Source: Rugosimonospora acidiphila
Lineage (GTDB): Bacteria > Actinomycetota > Actinomycetes > Mycobacteriales > Micromonosporaceae
DNA: 64,000 bases
Direction: 5' to 3'
Assembly: GCF_039543385.1 (NCBI RefSeq)
Contig: NZ_BAABJQ010000012.1
Coordinates: 186,001-250,000, forward strand
Positions 47,079-56,800 of the stretch are shown here, in pieces. Position 1 is the stretch's first letter; each line of letters starts with the position of its first letter. Made by a program: the position numbers and the translations under genes. The notes beneath the pieces are model-generated. The model was given only the letters and a program-made list of their open reading frames with translations. It was not told the origin of the DNA and did not search any database.

Positions 47079-50000
47079 TCAGGCGGAGCCGGTATCGAGC
47101 CGGGCCAGGCCCTCGACGGCCTCGCCGACCTGGCGTTCGAGGTTGAGCCGCCCGCCGATGTCGAGTGCCTGCCGGTACTCGTCGAGCGCGGCCGGACGAT
47201 CGCCCAGGGCGCGGAGGGTGGCGGCCAGCTCAAGATGGGAGTCGCACTCGCTGAACAGCGCCCCGGTCTCCTGGAGGATCGACAGGGACTGCCGGTGGCA
47301 GTGCAGCGCCTCCTGGAGCTGGCCGAGGCCCCGGTGAGCGGTTCCCAACAACCGCACCGTCTCGGCGAACAACAACGGATCGCCCGGGGTCGGGGCGAGA
47401 CGGCGCCGGGTCAGCAACTCCACCGCCTCCGCGAACCGGCCCTGCTTCAGGCGCAGCTCGCCGACATGGCCGTACACGATGTTGCGCTGCCGATCCGAGT
47501 CGAGCGCGTCGGCCAGCTCCGTGAGCCGCACGTACGTCTCCTCCGCCGCCGCGTAATCGCCGGCGTACATGTAGCTCTGGCCCATGTTCGAGTAGCTCAG
47601 CAGCGCTCCCTCGTTGGGCTGCGGCATGGCCAGCCACAGCGCCAGTGCCTCCCGGTGGACCGCCAGGGCCTGGCGGTAGCGTCCGCACGCGTTCAGCACC
47701 GTCGCCTTGTTGTTCAGCGAACTCGCCTGCTGGGCCCGGTCGCCGAGCGCGGCCCGCAGCGCGATGGCCTCGTCGAGGTGGCGCAGGGCCTGATCCCAGC
47801 GACCGCGGCGGAAATGCATGGCGGCGACGCTGTTGTGGCCCAGCGCCACGCCCTCCGGTTCGCCGGCCCGGTCGGCGGCCTCGATGGCGAGGCGGTGGGT
47901 GTGCAGGCAGGCGTCGTCGTACCCGCGGTAGTAGAGGTCGCGCCAAACGGCCCGGGTCAGCCGCCAGCACAGGCGGTCGTGCCGTTCCTCGGCAGCCAAC
48001 TGGATGGCCGCCACCAGGTTGGCGCGTTCGGCCTCGAACCAGTCTTCCGCCGCTGACTCGTCACCCAGCGGGCGGATCCACGCGGGCACCGGTTCGAGCG
48101 AGTACTCGAACGGCATTGAGATGTTGGGCTCCAGGAAGGCCGCCCCGGTGGCGCTGACGTGCAGGTAGTACGTGAGCAGCCGAACGGTGGCCGTGCGCCG
48201 CCGCGCGGGCGGGTCGGCGGACGCGAGCTGGCTGGCGTACTCGCGCAGCAGATCGTGCAGCCCGTACCGGCCGGCGACCCGCTCCTCGACGAGGTGCGCG
48301 TCCACGAGCTCGGTGAGCACCTCGTCCGCCTCGGCGGGCTGGATCCCGACGAGGGCGGCGGCCGCCTCGCTGGTGATGTCGAGGCCGGGGTACCCGCCGA
48401 GCCGCCGGAAGAACACCTGCACGGCCGGGCGCAACTGCTGGTACGACAAGGCGAAGGCGGCCTCGACGGTGCGGCCGCCCGCGACCAGTTCCCGTAGCGG
48501 GGTCACGGCGGTACGCAGCCGCTCGGCGAGGCCCGACATGCCCCACGAGGGGCGATGGGCCAGCCTGGCGGCGGCGAGCCGGATGGCCAGCGGCAGGTGT
48601 CCGCAGCGGCGGGCGACCTCCTCGGCAGCCTCCGGGGCGGACGTCACCCGGTCGCCGGCGATGCGTCGCTGCAGCGCGATGGCCTCGGCGGTGGTCAGCA
48701 CGTCGAGCGATAGCGTCGTGGCGCCGTCCAGTTCGGGCAGCCGACGCCGGCTGGTGACCAGCGTCAGGCACCCGGGCTCGGCGGGCAGGATCGGCAGGAT
48801 CTGGTCGCTGGTGGCCGCGTTGTCGAGCATGAGCAGGGCGCGACGGCCGGCCAGTTCGCCCCGCCAGAGGGTGATGCGCTCGTCGAGCCGGTCGGGGATC
48901 CGGTCACCCGGCACGCCGAGCTGGCGCAGCAGGGTGTCCAGGGCGGCGCCGGTCTCCAGCGGCGCGTCGGCGTCGTGACCGAGCAGGTCGATGTACAGCT
49001 GGGCGTCGGGGTAGCGGCCGGCGACCCGGTGGGCGAAGTGGACGGCGAGGGTGGTCTTGCCGACCCCGGGCATGCCGTCGATGGACAGGATGATGGGTGC
49101 GGTCGTGGGGTGCCGCTCGGCCGAGACCGCGTCGAGCAGGCGGTGCAGGACCGGCTCCCGCCCGGTGAAGTCGGCCAGGTCGCGGGGCAGGCACCGGGGT
49201 GGCGCGGTGCCGTGCGGGGCACCGTGCTGCGGCGGCGATGACGGACTCTGGGCATCCGTATCCGCATCCGCCTCGCCCTCGGCCGCCACCCCGGTCGGCC
49301 GTGATCGGGTTGGCGCCGGGGTGCCGTGCGCCACGGAATCGTGCGCGGGATGCTCGTGCGGGTGGTCCTCGTGGGGCCCATCGTTGTGCGGCCAACCGTT
49401 GTGCGGGCCGCCCGCCGGGCCTTCGTGGATCGGGCCGTCATGAATTGGGCCGTCATGAATTGGGCCGTCGTGCACCGGGTCCGGTGCGGTGGCCGGTAGC
49501 GCGCGGCCGAGCAGGATCGCCTGGTGCAGCTCGTGCAACTGGGCGCCGGGCTCGGCGCCGAGCCCGTCACGCAGTCCGGTGCGCAGCGCGGCGAACGTGT
49601 CCAGCGCTTCGGCCTGCCGGCCCGCGGCCACCAGCGCGCGCATCAGGGCGGCGTGCAGCGGCTCGGCCAACGGGTACTCGACGAGCAGCTCACGCACCAG
49701 TTGGATGACCGCGCCGTGCGCGCCGCGCTGAAGCTCGACATCGGTCAACAGGACTGCGGCGTCCAGGCGCTGGCGCAGCAGCGCCTGCCTCGTCCGGGCC
49801 GCCCAGTCGCCGGCCACGTCGGCCAGCGGCATGCCGTGCCACAGCCCGAGCGCCCGTCTCAGCAGCGCGGACCGTTCACCGTGCGCCCGGCGCGACGTCC
49901 GGGCCGCGGCGACCAGGCCGTGAAACCGGTGCAGGTCGATGTCGCCCGGCGCGATGTCCAGCGCGTAGCCGCCGGACCGGCGCACCAGCGTGGCCGGTTG

Positions 50001-50228
50001 GCCGCCGTCGGCCAGGAGCCGGCGCAGCCGGGTGATGTGCGCGTGCAGGGCCCGCCGGGCGCCGTCGGGCGCGTCGTCCCAGACCCTGCCCAGCAACACC
50101 TCGGGCGGTACCGGCCGGCCGGCGTCCACGAGCAAGGCGGCCAGTACGGCTCTGCGTTGGGGCGGTCCGACCGACAGTGTGCCCCGTGGTGTCAGTACCT
50201 CGACCGCACCGAGCACCCGAAACTCCAC
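47079..50228 (-). CDS. SARP/AfsR-type regulator: DNA-binding, BTAD, NB-ARC and TPR domains
   Basis: A 1049-residue regulator. Residues 1-95 are an OmpR-like winged helix (VLGAVEVLTPRG...GGYALD), 100-245 a BTAD domain, 245-330 a His-rich linker (repeats of PIHDG followed by PHNDGPHEDHPHEHP), 350-640 an NB-ARC STAND ATPase with P-loop GMPGVGKTTLAV, LLMLDNAA as Walker B and VTSRRR as sensor, and 700-1049 TPR repeats. Proteins of this type (AfsR, SARP-LAL) activate secondary-metabolite or morphogenesis genes. No biosynthetic cluster is visible in the window. GTG 50228 has GGAAGGAG 4 nt upstream. Confidence 0.93.
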   Translation of the reverse strand: MEFRVLGAVEVLTPRGTLSVGPPQRRAVLAALLVDAGRPVPPEVLLGRVWDDAPDGARRALHAHITRLRRLLADGGQPATLVRRSGGYALDIAPGDIDLHRFHGLVAAARTSRRAHGERSALLRRALGLWHGMPLADVAGDWAARTRQALLRQRLDAAVLLTDVELQRGAHGAVIQLVRELLVEYPLAEPLHAALMRALVAAGRQAEALDTFAALRTGLRDGLGAEPGAQLHELHQAILLGRALPATAPDPVHDGPIHDGPIHDGPIHEGPAGGPHNGWPHNDGPHEDHPHEHPAHDSVAHGTPAPTRSRPTGVAAEGEADADTDAQSPSSPPQHGAPHGTAPPRCLPRDLADFTGREPVLHRLLDAVSAERHPTTAPIILSIDGMPGVGKTTLAVHFAHRVAGRYPDAQLYIDLLGHDADAPLETGAALDTLLRQLGVPGDRIPDRLDERITLWRGELAGRRALLMLDNAATSDQILPILPAEPGCLTLVTSRRRLPELDGATTLSLDVLTTAEAIALQRRIAGDRVTSAPEAAEEVARRCGHLPLAIRLAAARLAHRPSWGMSGLAERLRTAVTPLRELVAGGRTVEAAFALSYQQLRPAVQVFFRRLGGYPGLDITSEAAAALVGIQPAEADEVLTELVDAHLVEERVAGRYGLHDLLREYASQLASADPPARRRTATVRLLTYYLHVSATGAAFLEPNISMPFEYSLEPVPAWIRPLGDESAAEDWFEAERANLVAAIQLAAEERHDRLCWRLTRAVWRDLYYRGYDDACLHTHRLAIEAADRAGEPEGVALGHNSVAAMHFRRGRWDQALRHLDEAIALRAALGDRAQQASSLNNKATVLNACGRYRQALAVHREALALWLAMPQPNEGALLSYSNMGQSYMYAGDYAAAEETYVRLTELADALDSDRQRNIVYGHVGELRLKQGRFAEAVELLTRRRLAPTPGDPLLFAETVRLLGTAHRGLGQLQEALHCHRQSLSILQETGALFSECDSHLELAATLRALGDRPAALDEYRQALDIGGRLNLERQVGEAVEGLARLDTGSA

Positions 50229-50474
50229 CGAACTCCTTCCGGCACAGTGATGCCCGTTCCGTTTCCGGCCCCGTCGCCCCCATGCCCAGCCATTCGCGAC
50301 GACGCTCGCGCGAGCGTGTGGGTCTATATTGTGCCCTCATACGAACGGGCGTCGATGGGCAGGCATGGCGAGCGCCCACCGCTCGCCGGGCAACTGGTTC
50401 GCGTCCCCGGCGGCCGGTTGTTGGCGGGCCTGCTTCCCCGACGCATCAGTCGTCGACGTCCTCCGCGCCGGGCC

Positions 50475-50500
50475 CCGGGCGGCATCACCGGGCCGCCCGG
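50475..50500 (-). terminator. Hairpin downstream of the AlkZ-like gene
   Basis: CCGGGCGGC (50475-50483) pairs with GCCGCCCGG (50492-50500), a 9-bp stem. The remaining part of the 300-nt space between the two genes (50229-50528) holds no gene that I can support; it carries the SARP-gene promoter region. Confidence 0.65.
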
Positions 50501-50528
50501 CATAGGCGCGGTTAGCGCGCTGGTCCCC

Positions 50529-51659
50529 CTACAACCAGTGCACCTCCGGCGAGCGCTCCACGAACCGGGCGTACCCCTCGAACGCCCGCTCGACCCGCAC
50601 CCGATCGGCTTTGCTCAACGGCACCAGCGGCTGGACCGCGATGCGCACCGCGGTTTTCGCGAGAGTGCGCCGCCAGGTGCCGACGACTCGGCCGTCGCGC
50701 ACCACCGTTGCCCGGAACATCCCGTTGTTGCCCGGGATGATGGCCGCCAGGTGTTCGTCGGCCACCATCAGCGAGCGGTCCTTGTAGCCCAGTAGGTATT
50801 CGTCGAACCCGGGCAGCACGACGACCTCCGCGCCGCCGGACGGGAACGGCGACGCGTCACCCCGCACGCTGTCGAGCAGCCCGGGGTCGAGGTAGGCATC
50901 CACACCGTCGACCGTGACGCGGGCGAGCGCGTCGCCGGCCGCCGCGATGCCGCGCCTGGCGTCCGCCACGGTCAACCCGGTCCAGCCGGTGAAATCCTGC
51001 CGGGTGGTCGGCCCGTGGCCGCGGAAATAGCGCAGCGCGATGGTGGCCAGCGCCTCGTCGCGGTCGGGCAGGTGAGGGTCGGGCACCCACTCGTCCAGCA
51101 GCACGAAGCTCTGCTCCTTGCCGACGTTGGGCGCCATGCACAGCAGCCGGTGGTGGCTGGCCTGCAGGAGCACGTGATAGCCGCGCTGGCCGGACGTGTC
51201 GATGCCCTCATCGGTGAGCAGCGCCAGGCACTGGGAGCGGGTCAGCCGCCCGCCGCCGGCCAGCGCCGCGCCCAGCACCTCCATGGCGCGGGCCACGATC
51301 TCCTCCGTGAGACCGAGCTCCGCCTGCCGCCTCGCCGCGCTCCGGTGCACCCGCTCGGCCATCAGGCCGACCATCCAGTGCGCGTCGCGGGACGGGACGA
51401 AATGGATGGTGCCGCGCATGGGCCAGGTGCGCAGCGCCTCGCGCCGCTCCAGCGCGGCGGTGACGTCGGCGGCGGTCTGTCCCGGCAGTCGTACCCCGAA
51501 CGACCACAGGCCGCTGGCGAGATCCTGCGCCTGCATCGCCCCGAGCCAGGTCACTACCTCGGCCACGTCGGTCGGCCGGCCCGTGCCACCGGGACCGGGG
51601 CGCAGCAGCAGGTTGGCCATCCGCAGGCCGAGCACCTGCGCCCGGGTCAACGCCGTCAT
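50529..51659 (-). CDS. AlkZ-like (HTH_42 family) DNA glycosylase
   Basis: A 376-residue protein of the winged-helix HTH_42 family that includes Streptomyces AlkZ and E. coli YcaQ, which remove bulky or crosslinked alkyl bases. The catalytic Q-x-Q motif is present as LGAMQAQDLASGLW, followed by LRTWPMRGTIHFVP and the last wing ATVVRDGRVVGTWRR. Proteins of this family are often resistance factors for genotoxic metabolites. ATG 51659 is immediately followed upstream by a 34-bp hairpin-forming repeat array at 51661-51822, which should sit in its 5' leader or promoter. Confidence 0.88.
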   Translation of the reverse strand: MTALTRAQVLGLRMANLLLRPGPGGTGRPTDVAEVVTWLGAMQAQDLASGLWSFGVRLPGQTAADVTAALERREALRTWPMRGTIHFVPSRDAHWMVGLMAERVHRSAARRQAELGLTEEIVARAMEVLGAALAGGGRLTRSQCLALLTDEGIDTSGQRGYHVLLQASHHRLLCMAPNVGKEQSFVLLDEWVPDPHLPDRDEALATIALRYFRGHGPTTRQDFTGWTGLTVADARRGIAAAGDALARVTVDGVDAYLDPGLLDSVRGDASPFPSGGAEVVVLPGFDEYLLGYKDRSLMVADEHLAAIIPGNNGMFRATVVRDGRVVGTWRRTLAKTAVRIAVQPLVPLSKADRVRVERAFEGYARFVERSPEVHWL

Positions 51660-51660
51660 C

Positions 51661-51822
51661 GCCGCCTCTTCGCCATCGCCGCCCTCTCGTCATCGCGGCC
51701 TCTTCGTCATCGCCGCCGTCCCGTCACGGCGGCCTCTTCGCCAGCGCCGCCGTTCCGCCACGGCGGCCTCTTCGTCATCGCCGCCGTTCCGCCACGGCGG
51801 CCTCTCCGCCAGCGCCGCGCCC
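51661..51822. repeat. 34-bp minisatellite with a hairpin at each unit junction
   Basis: Five units start at 51661, 51695, 51729, 51763 and 51797. The core is GCGGCCTCTTCG followed by CGCCGCCGT. At three junctions the eight bases GCCGCCGT pair with ACGGCGGC around a 6-nt loop, giving hairpins at 51712-51733, 51746-51767 and 51780-51801, exactly 34 bp apart. The period is not a multiple of three, so it is not a coding repeat. The array fills the space directly before the AlkZ-like gene; the rest of the gap to 52001 has no gene, only two short copies of GGGCACCGTAGCC at about 51840. Confidence 0.85.
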
Positions 51823-52001
51823 GCGCGGGTCACCGTAGCCTGGGGCACCGTAGCCCGGGGCACCGACAATTCCGCCGGCGTCGAGGCGGGCCACGGGCGG
51901 GTCGGCGCGCGCCGGGCGGGGCCTTCGGTAGGACAGATGTCCCGTCGCGGACGGGATGCGTGGCCCTACTCCGGACCTTCGCGGGTGGCCATGATGATCA
52001 C

Positions 52002-52721
52002 ATGACAACGAAGGCCACCCTCGTCGCCTGGCACAAGACGGACGAGGTACGCAACGCAGTGCTGCTCCTGCCCGGTGGGTCGATCAAGAGCCGGGGCCGG
52101 TACTGGTCGTTCGTGGACCTCGGGCTGCGTGCCCTGGCCCGTACCCTGTCCGTGGCCGGTGAGCCGGACGGGCTGGCGGTGTACCTGCTGCGGTACCGGT
52201 ACCGGGGTTGGAACGGCGAGCACGCCGACGCGCTCGTGGACACGCGCGAGGCGCTGGACGAGATCCGCCGCAGGCACGGCTCGGTGCCGGTCTCGCTGGT
52301 CGGCAACTCGCTCGGTGGCCGCGCCGCGTTCCACGCCGCCGATGACCCGTCGGTGACCTCGGTGGTGGGAGTGGCGCCGTGGCTGCCGGAGGGAGATCCG
52401 GTCGATCAGCTGGCCGGCCGCCGGGTGCTGATCATGCACGGCGAGCGGGACCGTAGCGAAGCCTCGGCGGCCAGCTCGCTCGCGTACGCTCGCCGGGCCC
52501 GCGCGGTAGTGCCCGATCTGGCCCGATTCGAGGTCGGCGGCGACGGCCACTACCTGCTCCGTCGGGCGGTCGACTGCTGGGCGCTGACCACCGGATTCGT
52601 CACCGCGACCGTCGGTACGCGACCGCTGCACCCCGCGATCGGCGCGGCGATGGCGGCCCAGGAACCCGACTGCCTGAACGCCCCGCTGGCGGTCGGCTTC
52701 GGCGGCCAGGCGGACGGCTGA
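52002..52721 (+). CDS. Alpha/beta-hydrolase
   Basis: A 239-residue alpha/beta-hydrolase with the oxyanion loop VLLLPGGSIKSRG, nucleophile elbow SLVGNSLGGRAA (Ser near 104), an Asp in LIMHGERDRSEA and the His in GGDGHYLLR. The triad is complete. The substrate is unknown. ATG 52002 begins MTTKATLVAW; two earlier ATGs (51991, 51994) are out of frame. It is divergent from the AlkZ-like gene. Confidence 0.88.
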   Translation: MTTKATLVAWHKTDEVRNAVLLLPGGSIKSRGRYWSFVDLGLRALARTLSVAGEPDGLAVYLLRYRYRGWNGEHADALVDTREALDEIRRRHGSVPVSLVGNSLGGRAAFHAADDPSVTSVVGVAPWLPEGDPVDQLAGRRVLIMHGERDRSEASAASSLAYARRARAVVPDLARFEVGGDGHYLLRRAVDCWALTTGFVTATVGTRPLHPAIGAAMAAQEPDCLNAPLAVGFGGQADG

Positions 52722-52844
52722 GCCGGCCCCGTCAGGGCCCGCCTGTCGCCGGCCGCCGGCCCCGTCTGGTCCGCGGCCCGGAGCCGGGGCGAGTGTGGCC
52801 AGTGCCGTCACCGGTTCCGGCTCGGCGGCGGCCATTATCTAGGG

Positions 52845-53777
52845 ATGGAGTTGACGCGACCGGAACGCGAGCGCCTGGCCGACGAGCACGGTGAGCAGGC
52901 ACGCAGGCTACGCCTGGCCGGCCAGCCCGCCGAGGCCATGCACCACGCCGACACGGGCGTTGCCCTGGTCGAGGGGCTGCTGACCGAGCGGCCCGACGAG
53001 CCGAGCGTGATCTGGGCGCTCGCCGGTCAGCTGGACAACCGGGCAGCGATCCAGGAGGAACTGGACCAACCCGCGAACGGCATCCCGGACGCCCGCCGCA
53101 GCGTCGAGCTGTACCAGCAGTTGATCACCTCCGACACCCGGGTGGGCGCGTACGCCGCCGAGGCGCAGACCCGGCTGGCCCGGCTGATCGCCCTGGCGCC
53201 CGACGGTACCGGGCCGGGCGGTGTGGACGAGGCACGCGACGCGGTCAGCGGCGCGGTCACCACCTACCTCCGACTGGCCGGGGCCGACCAGCAGCACTGG
53301 CCCGGCCTGGCCCGCGTCCTGTACGCGCGGGGGGAGGTGTTCCGCCTGCTCGCGGCGGCGGCCAGCGAGCCGCCGTCGACCGAGACCCTGGACTCCTACA
53401 TCGACGCGTTGCAGGTGTACGACGCCCTCGGCGAGCAGGTCGGCGACGAGGACAACCTGTACCATGCCCGGGCGTTGCTGCAAACCGCCCGGATGTATCG
53501 CCACCCCGACGCGGACCTGGCCGACATGCGCGGTGTCGCGACCGCGGCGGCGGACCGGTTCTGGCAGCGCGTCAACGAGGGCCGCGGCGGCTATGACGAC
53601 TGCGTGGCCGCGCTGCACCTGCTTGGCGAGATCATGCGCAGTGAGGGCGCGCCGGACTGGACGCAGCCGCTGCGGGCCGCCCGGCACCTGCTGGCCCGCA
53701 TGGTCCGGCCGCTGAGCGAGGAGACGGCGGAACGGGAGCGCGACATCGACCAGCACCTGGACGGCCCGACCCCCTGA
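52845..53777 (+). CDS. Helical, TPR-like protein of unknown function
   Basis: A 310-residue soluble, all-helical protein with loosely repeated helix pairs (EHGEQARRLRLAGQPAEAMHHADTGVALVEGLL, ARRSVELYQQLITSD, LARVLYARGEVFRLLAAA), resembling tetratricopeptide scaffolds. I do not recognise a named family. ATG 52845 comes 6 nt after a -10-like CATTAT (52833-52838) without a clear Shine-Dalgarno, so it may be leaderless. A terminator follows. Confidence 0.75.
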   Translation: MELTRPERERLADEHGEQARRLRLAGQPAEAMHHADTGVALVEGLLTERPDEPSVIWALAGQLDNRAAIQEELDQPANGIPDARRSVELYQQLITSDTRVGAYAAEAQTRLARLIALAPDGTGPGGVDEARDAVSGAVTTYLRLAGADQQHWPGLARVLYARGEVFRLLAAAASEPPSTETLDSYIDALQVYDALGEQVGDEDNLYHARALLQTARMYRHPDADLADMRGVATAAADRFWQRVNEGRGGYDDCVAALHLLGEIMRSEGAPDWTQPLRAARHLLARMVRPLSEETAERERDIDQHLDGPTP

Positions 53778-53819
53778 CCCGCCCGCGTCCCATGCCGTCG
53801 CGCACCCCGTCACGCCGAA

Positions 53820-53853
53820 GGGGCCGCCCCCGACTCGCGTCGAAGGCGGCCCC
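53820..53853. terminator. Bidirectional hairpin
   Basis: GGGGCCGCC (53820-53828) pairs with GGCGGCCCC (53845-53853), between the helical-protein gene and the converging nuclease gene. Confidence 0.7.
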
Positions 53854-53871
53854 ATTGACCGTCGGACCTGC

Positions 53872-56800
53872 TCAGCCGATCGGCTGCCAGGGGCCGTTCG
53901 GCTGGCCCGGCGCCTGGTTACGGGTCCACCACTGCGCCCTGTACTTCTTGCCCAGGTAGCTCACCACATCGCCGGTGTTGAAGATGCGGGACGCCGTCCA
54001 GATGGCCGTGCCATCCGCCGTCGTCTCGATCTGCTCCCACGCCCCGTTGGGGTCGCCCGGGTTCTGGTTGCGGGTCCAGTACAGCGCCCGCCAGGTCGAG
54101 CCCTGGTAGCTCACCAGGTCGCCGGTGTTGAAGATGCGGGACGCCGTCCAGATGGCCGTGCCATCCGCCGTCGTCTCGATCTGCTCCCACGCCCCGTTGG
54201 GGTCGCCCGGCTTCTGGTTCTGCGTCCAGTACAGCGCCTGCCAGATCGAACCCTGGTAGCTCACCTGGTCACCGGTGTTGTACACGGTCGAGGCGTTCCA
54301 GGCCGGCGCGGTCGGCGTCGACGGGAGGTTCAGCCCCACGACGACCGGGTCGTGGTCGGAGGCCGCGAACGGGTCGGTGCCGTTGAACAGCAGGGTGGCG
54401 TTGTAGTTGTAGCGGCTGTAGGCGTAGGCCACGGCCTCCTGCGCGTTGATCTGCCACACGTCCGCGCCGGTGACCATCGCCCGCGCGGCCGGGTTGGCCA
54501 GCACGTGGTCGAGCGAGCCCTCCAGCCCGTCGAACGAGTACGTCTGCTCCGACGGGTCGAACGTGCTGCCCATGTCGGTATAGCCGTCGGCGTACAGGGT
54601 CTGCAGCGGGTCCTCGTGCGTGTAGGCGTTGAAGTCGCCGACCAGGAAGATCCGGTCGGTGCCCAGGTTTGCCGCCTGCTGCGACGCGAACGTGGCGACG
54701 TCCTGCGCCTCGTGCACCCGGCTCTCGTTGAAGGCGCCCTGGTCGACGGCCGGGGACGAGGTGTCCTCGGTGTCGCCGGGGTAGAGCGTGTTGCTGTCCG
54801 CGCCCTTCGACTTCAGGTGGTTGGCCACCACCAGGAACGCGTCCTGGTCGGTCGCGCCGGCCTTCTTGAAGCCCTGCGCCATCGGCTCACGGGCGATCGA
54901 GAACGGCTGGCCCGGGCCCGAGTCGCCGGTCAGCACGGTTGACGACCCCACCAGGGCGACGTCGGCCGGCTTGTAGATGAACGCGGTACGGATGACGTCC
55001 TGCTGGTCCAGCGGGGGAAGCTGGTCGGCGGACGGCGATGGTGCGTAGGCCCAGACGTTCGAGCCGGCCGCCGCGTTGAGCGCGTCGACCAGGCCGGCCA
55101 GCGCGGTGTCCCGCGGCTCGCCGAACTTGGAGGAGTTCTCGATCTCCTCCAGCGAGACGATGCTCGCACCGAGCCGGTTGATGCCGGTGACGATCTTCGA
55201 CTGCTGCCTGGCGAAGTTGACGTCGTCGGCCGCACCGCGCGGGCCGGCGCTGCCGTCCGTGCCGGTGCAGGTGTTGACCGCGATCCGGTTGCCCTGCCGG
55301 TCGGTGTAGTACGAGCAGGTGCCCAGGCCCTTGGCGACGTAGTCCTCGCCCGTCATCGGGAAGTAGTTCTCCACGTTGAACGTGGCCAGGCGCACGTCGC
55401 CGCCGACCGAGGTCGGCTGCTGGTTGCCGGTGCGGGTGTCGGTGAACGTCGCCACCGCCGAGCCGTCGTCGGTGACCTGCTTGGTCGGCTGGAAGTTCCA
55501 CAGCGAGAACCGGTAGTCGAGGATCACCGGCTGGTGGAAGGTGACCTTCGCGCCGACCGAGACCGAGTTGGTCGCGGTCAGCCACGGCAGCGGGCTGTTC
55601 GCGTTGGCGCCGGTGCTGTAGTTGATGCTGGAACCGTCGTCGAGCGTCACCATCCGGGCGGCGTTGTCGGCCGCGGCGGCCTGCGCGTCGGCACTGCCCG
55701 CGGTGCCGGCGTCGGTCGGCTGGCGCAGCGGCGTGTCGCCGGCGGCCAGGGTGAACGAGCCGTACCAGTTGGCGTCGAAGTTGTCCGACACGGTGAAGTC
55801 GCCCTGGGGCGCCATCAGCTCGCCCTCGTGCGCCTCCTTCTGGGCGTCCGTCGCCAGATCCGACCACGGGATCTGGTCGGCGACGACGGCCGGCAGCGCG
55901 GTGGCGAGCTTGCTCACGGTCGGGAACTCGATCTCGGTCTCGCCCTGGAACTCGGAGACCTCGCCGGTCACCTCGACGCTCTCGCCGACCGTGACCTGGC
56001 CGACCGACTGCGACCCGAAGACGAAGACCGCGTCGGAGGCGCCCGGGGTCTTGTCGGCGGCCTCGGTGCCGCCGGCACCGCCGGTCTCCAGGTAGAAGCC
56101 GCTGAAGCCACCGGTCGGGTAGGCCGCCACGACGACGCCGTCGGTCGTCACGGTCTGCCCGCTGTACGGCGAGGTGTCGGTGTTCGTGCCCTGGATCGAC
56201 GCGATCGGCACGACGGTCCCGGGGGCACCGGCGACCTGGAAGCTGAAGGTCGCCGAGCCGCTCGCACCGGTCGAGTCGGTGGCGGTGACCGTCACCGACG
56301 AGCTACCGGCGGCGGTCGGGGTGCCCGACACCGTGCCGGTCGAGGAGATCGTCAGCCCGGCGGGCAGCCCGGTCGCCGTCCAGGTGTACGGCGCGGTGCC
56401 GCCGGAGGCGCTCAGGGCCAGGGCGGCGATCGCGGTACCGGACGTGGCGGTCTGCGTACCCGGGTTGGTGACGCTGACCGTCCCGGTGCCGGTGCCGCCG
56501 TCGGACGCGGCGTCCTGCGGGGTCGGGCCGGCGACCTGGAAGTCCGTGGCGTTGTTGTCCGTGTCCGTGCCGGCCGCGTCGCGCTGGTAGCTCGCGGTGA
56601 GCGAGTTACCGCTCGGTGCGCTGCCCTCCGGCGAGTTGCTGGTACCCCAGCCGATCTTGTCGATCACGGTGGAGTCGGTGGGGAGCACGCCCGACGTGCT
56701 GGCCGCGATGAACAGCGTGCCGCCCCCGGCGCCCGGGTTGACGCTCCCGCCGGTGCTGAGGTCGGGCGTGGGCAGCGGCGCCCCGGGGTTGCTGCTCGCG

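Noticed and set aside
51661..51822. CRISPR array
   Set aside because: Repeats are spaced 34 bp with hairpins but the intervening bases are also repeats, there are no unique spacers and no cas genes.
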